Positions 61,176 to 64,000 of a stretch of DNA of 64,000 bases are shown here, piece after piece. Both the position numbers and the translations under genes were made by a program. The notes below the pieces were generated by a model. The model did no database searches. It saw only the letters and a program-made list of their open reading frames with translations, and had not been told where the DNA came from. This stretch comes from an uncultured Alistipes sp. (lineage in GTDB: Bacteria > Bacteroidota > Bacteroidia > Bacteroidales > Rikenellaceae), in the NCBI GenBank assembly GCA_937899895.1, contig CALBQR010000058.1, positions 1 through 64,000 on the forward strand. Direction: 5' to 3'. Every line of letters starts with the position of its first letter. The first letter of the stretch is position 1.

Positions 61176-61910
61176 ATGGAACAGAATAGTGTAATCTCAC
61201 TTCGCGGAGTCTCGATATATCACGCCACGCGTGGCATTGGCCCAAAGGCCGAGGAGCGCGCCGTAAAGGAGGGTGAGTTGGTGTTGGCTGACGTGAATTT
61301 GGAGGTCGGTCGCGGCGAATTGGTATATCTGATCGGCCGCGTAGGCAGCGGCAAATCGACGCTTTTGAAGACTCTCTATGCCGAGGTGTCGCTCTTGACG
61401 GGCGAGGGTAGTATCGCAGGCTTTGATCTTCGCAAATTGCGTCGCAAGGATATCCCTCATCTGCGTCGTAAGATCGGTATCGTTTTCCAAGATTATCAAT
61501 TGCTCAATGATCGCAATGTTTTCCAGAATCTCTACTTTGTAATGAAGGCTACGGGATGGAAGAATGAGACCGATATGCGTCGTCGTGCCGACGAGGTGAT
61601 GAAATTGGTCGGCTTGGAGAACAAATTGCATAAAATGCCCTTTGAATTGTCTGGTGGCGAGCAGCAGCGTTTGGTGATCGCCCGCGCTCTGCTTAACAAT
61701 CCCGAAGTGGTGCTGGCTGACGAGCCTACGGGTAATCTTGACCCCGTTTCGGCAGAGGGAATTATGGAATTGTTTCAGAAGATCGTAGAGAGTGGTTGTT
61801 CGGTTGTAATGTCAACGCACAATACCAACATTTTGGAGGATTATCCTTCGCGCGCAATACTCTTTTCAGGCGGACATATTAAGGAGGTACAGATCTCTCC
61901 CGAAGAGTAG
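61176..61910 (+). CDS. ftsE: Cell-division ABC transporter ATP-binding protein FtsE
   Basis: 244 residues from ATG 61176. Walker A GRVGSGKSTLLKTLYAE (family FtsE reads G.SGAGKST..K), Q-loop FQDYQLLNDRNVFQNL, signature LSGGEQQRLVIARALLNNP, Walker B VVLADEPTGNLD. The FQDY/LL.DR.V pattern is characteristic of FtsE, which with FtsX activates peptidoglycan hydrolases at division. ftsX is not adjacent. The insertion of about 15 residues after YHATRGIGP is a little unusual. Confidence 0.9.
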   Translation: MEQNSVISLRGVSIYHATRGIGPKAEERAVKEGELVLADVNLEVGRGELVYLIGRVGSGKSTLLKTLYAEVSLLTGEGSIAGFDLRKLRRKDIPHLRRKIGIVFQDYQLLNDRNVFQNLYFVMKATGWKNETDMRRRADEVMKLVGLENKLHKMPFELSGGEQQRLVIARALLNNPEVVLADEPTGNLDPVSAEGIMELFQKIVESGCSVVMSTHNTNILEDYPSRAILFSGGHIKEVQISPEE

Positions 61911-61934
61911 CTGCGAATATATCTCTATAAACAA

Positions 61935-61978
61935 AAAAGGAATCGACCCGAAAATTTGGATCGATTCCTTTTGTTTTG
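61935..61978. terminator. Bidirectional terminator between ftsE and the AspT-like gene
   Basis: AAAAGGAATCGA (61935-61946) / TCGATTCCTTTT (61961-61972), 12-bp stem. Confidence 0.88.
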
Positions 61979-61998
61979 TCTATTTCGCTCGTACAGCT

Positions 61999-63663
61999 TT
62001 ACAACGCCAGTAAGATAAATATTTGTGCTGTCAGCACTCGCAAGAACATCACAAACGGATATACGGTTGCATAACTTACAGCCGGCATATCGTTTCCTGC
62101 TGTCGAGTTCGAGTAGGCGAGAGCCGCAGGGTTTGTCATACTGCCCGCAACCACACCCATAAGTGTAAAATAGTCGATCTTATAGAATCTGCGAGCAATA
62201 ATACCCACAAGCAGAATCGGGAGCATTGTGATAACAATACCGTAAAGCACCCACATATAACCGCCCTGATTGATTACTGTGTCGATAAAGCCCTCACCCG
62301 CGCTAATACCGACAGCCGCCAAGAAGAGCGAAATGCCCACTTCGCGAAGCATAAGGTTGGCACTCATTGTCGTATAAGTAACCAGATGGTAGTGCGCACC
62401 GAAACGGCTGATAAGGATTGCAACGATCAGCGGGCCACCTGCCAGACCAAGCTTCACAGCCTGCGGCATACCAGGGATTGCGATAGGAATCGAGCCAACC
62501 AAAACGCCCAAGAAGATGCCGAGGAAGATCGAAATCAGGTTGGGCTCGCGCAGACGACGCATCGAGTTACCCAAAGCCTTTGCAACGGCATCGATTGCCA
62601 TTTCCGAGCCGACAACGGTCAATCGGTCGCCAATCTGCAATTCGAGATTATGCTCCGGAATCAGATCGACACCCGAACGATTGACGCGCGTTACATTAAC
62701 CGCATAATTACTGCGCAGGCGCAACTCGCCGATAGTTTTACCGTTGATATGGGGCTGTGTGATAATGATTCGGCGCGAGATAAACTGCTGATCGAGGTTG
62801 AGCCAATCCGAGTGCTGCATATTGATCTGATGACCAAGCATCATCTCGATAGCTTCGACATCCTCGCTGGCGCAGATGATCAACATCTTATCGCCTTCGT
62901 TCAAGATGGTTGTTGCGTTTGCAATCTCGATACGGCCATCAACGCGACATACGCGCGATACAACAAATGAACGATTAATCAGACCGCGAGTTTCAAGCAC
63001 GGTGCGACCGAAAAGGTTGGCATTTGTCAGCTCAATCGAAATTTTAGCGGCATATTTCGACTCGTTTGCGCTCTCCAATGCCTCTTTCTCCTTATCGAGT
63101 TTGATGCGGAAAAAGACACGCAACAGAACGATCGAAACAATAATACCTACAACACCCAAAGGATATGCAACGGCATAACCCATTGCGATCGAAGGATCTT
63201 GTACGCCCATTGAATCGGCGTAGGCCTGCTGCGCTGCACCAAGACCCGGAGTGTTGGTTACTGCACCCGACAGAACACCGACCATTGTCGGTATAGGAGT
63301 GCCCGTTATAAGGTGAATAGCGTAGGCAGTTACAACGCCCAACAAAACAATAGCCGTAGCGATACCCACCAAGCGCATACCTCCCTTCTTAAATGCAGAG
63401 AAGAAACTCGGACCAACCTGCATACCGACTGAATATACAAACAGAATCAGACCGAACTCTTTGACAAAATCAATAATAATAGGGTCGATCTGCATACCGA
63501 AGCTGCCCAATGCGATACCGACAAAAAGAATCCAGGTAATTCCGAATGAAATGCCTGCAATCTTAATTTTGCCCAAAGCGATACCTGCCGCAATTGCGAT
63601 CGCCAAAATAAATACCGTATGAGCGATGCTATTTCCGAAAAATAGCGATGTTAACCAATCCAT
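61999..63663 (-). CDS. AspT/YidE/YbjL-type putative transporter with RCK_C domains
   Basis: 554 residues. Two AspT-AL duplication domains, each of about five membrane segments (about 1-185 and 375-554), enclose two soluble TrkA_C/RCK_C domains (about 205-290 and 295-370). Motifs LFVYSVGMQVGPSFF and GVLSGAVTNTPGLGAAQQ in the first half, GSMTNPAALAYSNS in the second. AspT itself exchanges aspartate and alanine; for YidE-type proteins the substrate is unknown. Minus-strand TATCTTTG at 63720-63713 is a likely -7 box. Confidence 0.92.
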   Translation of the reverse strand: MDWLTSLFFGNSIAHTVFILAIAIAAGIALGKIKIAGISFGITWILFVGIALGSFGMQIDPIIIDFVKEFGLILFVYSVGMQVGPSFFSAFKKGGMRLVGIATAIVLLGVVTAYAIHLITGTPIPTMVGVLSGAVTNTPGLGAAQQAYADSMGVQDPSIAMGYAVAYPLGVVGIIVSIVLLRVFFRIKLDKEKEALESANESKYAAKISIELTNANLFGRTVLETRGLINRSFVVSRVCRVDGRIEIANATTILNEGDKMLIICASEDVEAIEMMLGHQINMQHSDWLNLDQQFISRRIIITQPHINGKTIGELRLRSNYAVNVTRVNRSGVDLIPEHNLELQIGDRLTVVGSEMAIDAVAKALGNSMRRLREPNLISIFLGIFLGVLVGSIPIAIPGMPQAVKLGLAGGPLIVAILISRFGAHYHLVTYTTMSANLMLREVGISLFLAAVGISAGEGFIDTVINQGGYMWVLYGIVITMLPILLVGIIARRFYKIDYFTLMGVVAGSMTNPAALAYSNSTAGNDMPAVSYATVYPFVMFLRVLTAQIFILLAL

Positions 63664-63712
63664 AGATTTGATAATGTTTTTATAACCTAACTAAAACCAC
63701 CGCAAAGATAAG

Positions 63713-63720
63713 ACTTCTTA
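63713..63720 (-). promoter_or_regulatory. -7 box of the AspT-like gene
   Basis: TATCTTTG on the minus strand, 50 bp upstream of the ATG; no clear -33 box at the expected spacing. Confidence 0.5.
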
Positions 63721-63775
63721 ATATTTTTTAATAATAAAAATAGGACAAAAATCATCTGCGGCCTATATTTAGGCT

Positions 63776-63973
63776 CTATTTTATGGTTTTATGATCGCAA
63801 TTCGCCGATTTTTCGAGATTTTGGCCCTTTGCAGAGGGGCATTGATCGGCCATAGAGCATCCGCAACTGCAACTGCCACTCTTGTTGCCACGAATACTAC
63901 GCACCAATTTTATCGCTAAATATGCTGCGAGTAGAATGCCTATTGCGGCGACTGCCAAATCCTGCCACATCAT
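63776..63973 (-). CDS. FeoB-associated Cys-rich membrane protein
   Basis: 65 residues: one membrane segment (MMWQDLAVAAIGILLAAYLAIKLV), a basic stretch, then SGSCSCGCSMADQCPSAK, a cysteine cluster typical of the small proteins encoded after feoB. Likely assists ferrous-iron uptake (inference). The ATG at 63973 overlaps the preceding stop (TAATG), with a strong GGAGG site 10 bp upstream; a second ATG follows immediately. Confidence 0.88.
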   Translation of the reverse strand: MMWQDLAVAAIGILLAAYLAIKLVRSIRGNKSGSCSCGCSMADQCPSAKGQNLEKSANCDHKTIK

Positions 63974-64000
63974 TAGAATAGTCCTCCTATGAGATAGATG
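63973..64000 (-). CDS. C-terminal end of the upstream gene (probably feoB), partial
   Basis: Minus-strand frame IYLIGGLF followed by TAA at 63975-63973, overlapping the next ATG. Only eight residues are visible, so feoB is inferred purely from the downstream FeoB-associated protein and the coupling. Confidence 0.45.

Overview
The window is a stretch of ordinary bacterial chromosome from a member of the Bacteroidetes, most likely order Bacteroidales. Evidence seen directly: nearly every transcription unit is preceded by the Bacteroidetes-type promoter (-33 TTTG-like, 19-21 bp, -7 TAnnTTTG); classical Shine-Dalgarno sequences are rare; and lineage-typical families are present (DUF3822 next to rsmD, head-GIN DUF2807, DUF4465, tandem-biotin carboxyltransferase, PepSY-like protein beside a two-component system). 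The tmRNA tag reads GNNSYALAA, similar to the tags of Bacteroides and Porphyromonas as I remember them. An assignment near Rikenellaceae/Alistipes is only a guess. I see no rRNA, transposase, integrase, phage module or CRISPR array.

Layout. 1-8.3 kb: end of an SMP-30-like gene and a D-2-hydroxyacid dehydrogenase, two tandem M23 peptidases divergent from alaS-gpmI, then two tiny paralogous membrane proteins. 8.5-15.6 kb: MFS sugar transporter, beta-barrel protein, phoH, purC, pepD, lipid/diacylglycerol kinase, lipoprotein. 15.8-25.2 kb: BlaR1/BlaI-type sensor-repressor pair with an operator overlapping its promoter, HAD phosphatase, asnA, tRNA-Met, a channel with an odd pore motif, gph, patatin-like phospholipase, mscL and a biotin-dependent carboxyltransferase with two biotinyl domains. 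25.4-33 kb: Na+/solute symporter plus a large exported amidase-like protein, and an operon of ROK kinase, MFS transporter and SIS protein for sugar use. 33-39.9 kb: PepSY-like protein with histidine kinase/response regulator, serine deaminase, DUF454, AraC regulator, carboxynorspermidine dehydrogenase. 40-48 kb: tRNA-Lys, a cobalamin riboswitch with terminator ahead of a DUF4465 lipoprotein, tRNA-Asp, small membrane proteins, then nspC-thrC-manA. 48-64 kb: rsmD-DUF3822 operon, RecD-like helicase, head-GIN adhesin, mutS, a candidate structured RNA ahead of a small lipoprotein, udk, gyrB, MgtC, a beta-barrel protein, tandem partial copies of the tmRNA 3' end, ssrA, ftsE, an AspT/YidE transporter and the end of a feo locus.

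How the genes connect. The two carboxynorspermidine genes (38.7 and 47 kb) together give the aspartate-semialdehyde-based route to spermidine/norspermidine. The riboswitch ties the DUF4465 lipoprotein to vitamin B12. The BlaI-like repressor probably controls its own operon. Most remaining genes are housekeeping. The least explained parts are the 165-bp repeats carrying pieces of the tmRNA 3' end (60.3-60.65 kb), the rod-shaped inverted-repeat RNA candidate at 55.5 kb, the two micro-membrane proteins at 7.7-8.3 kb and the potassium-channel-like protein with a non-canonical filter.
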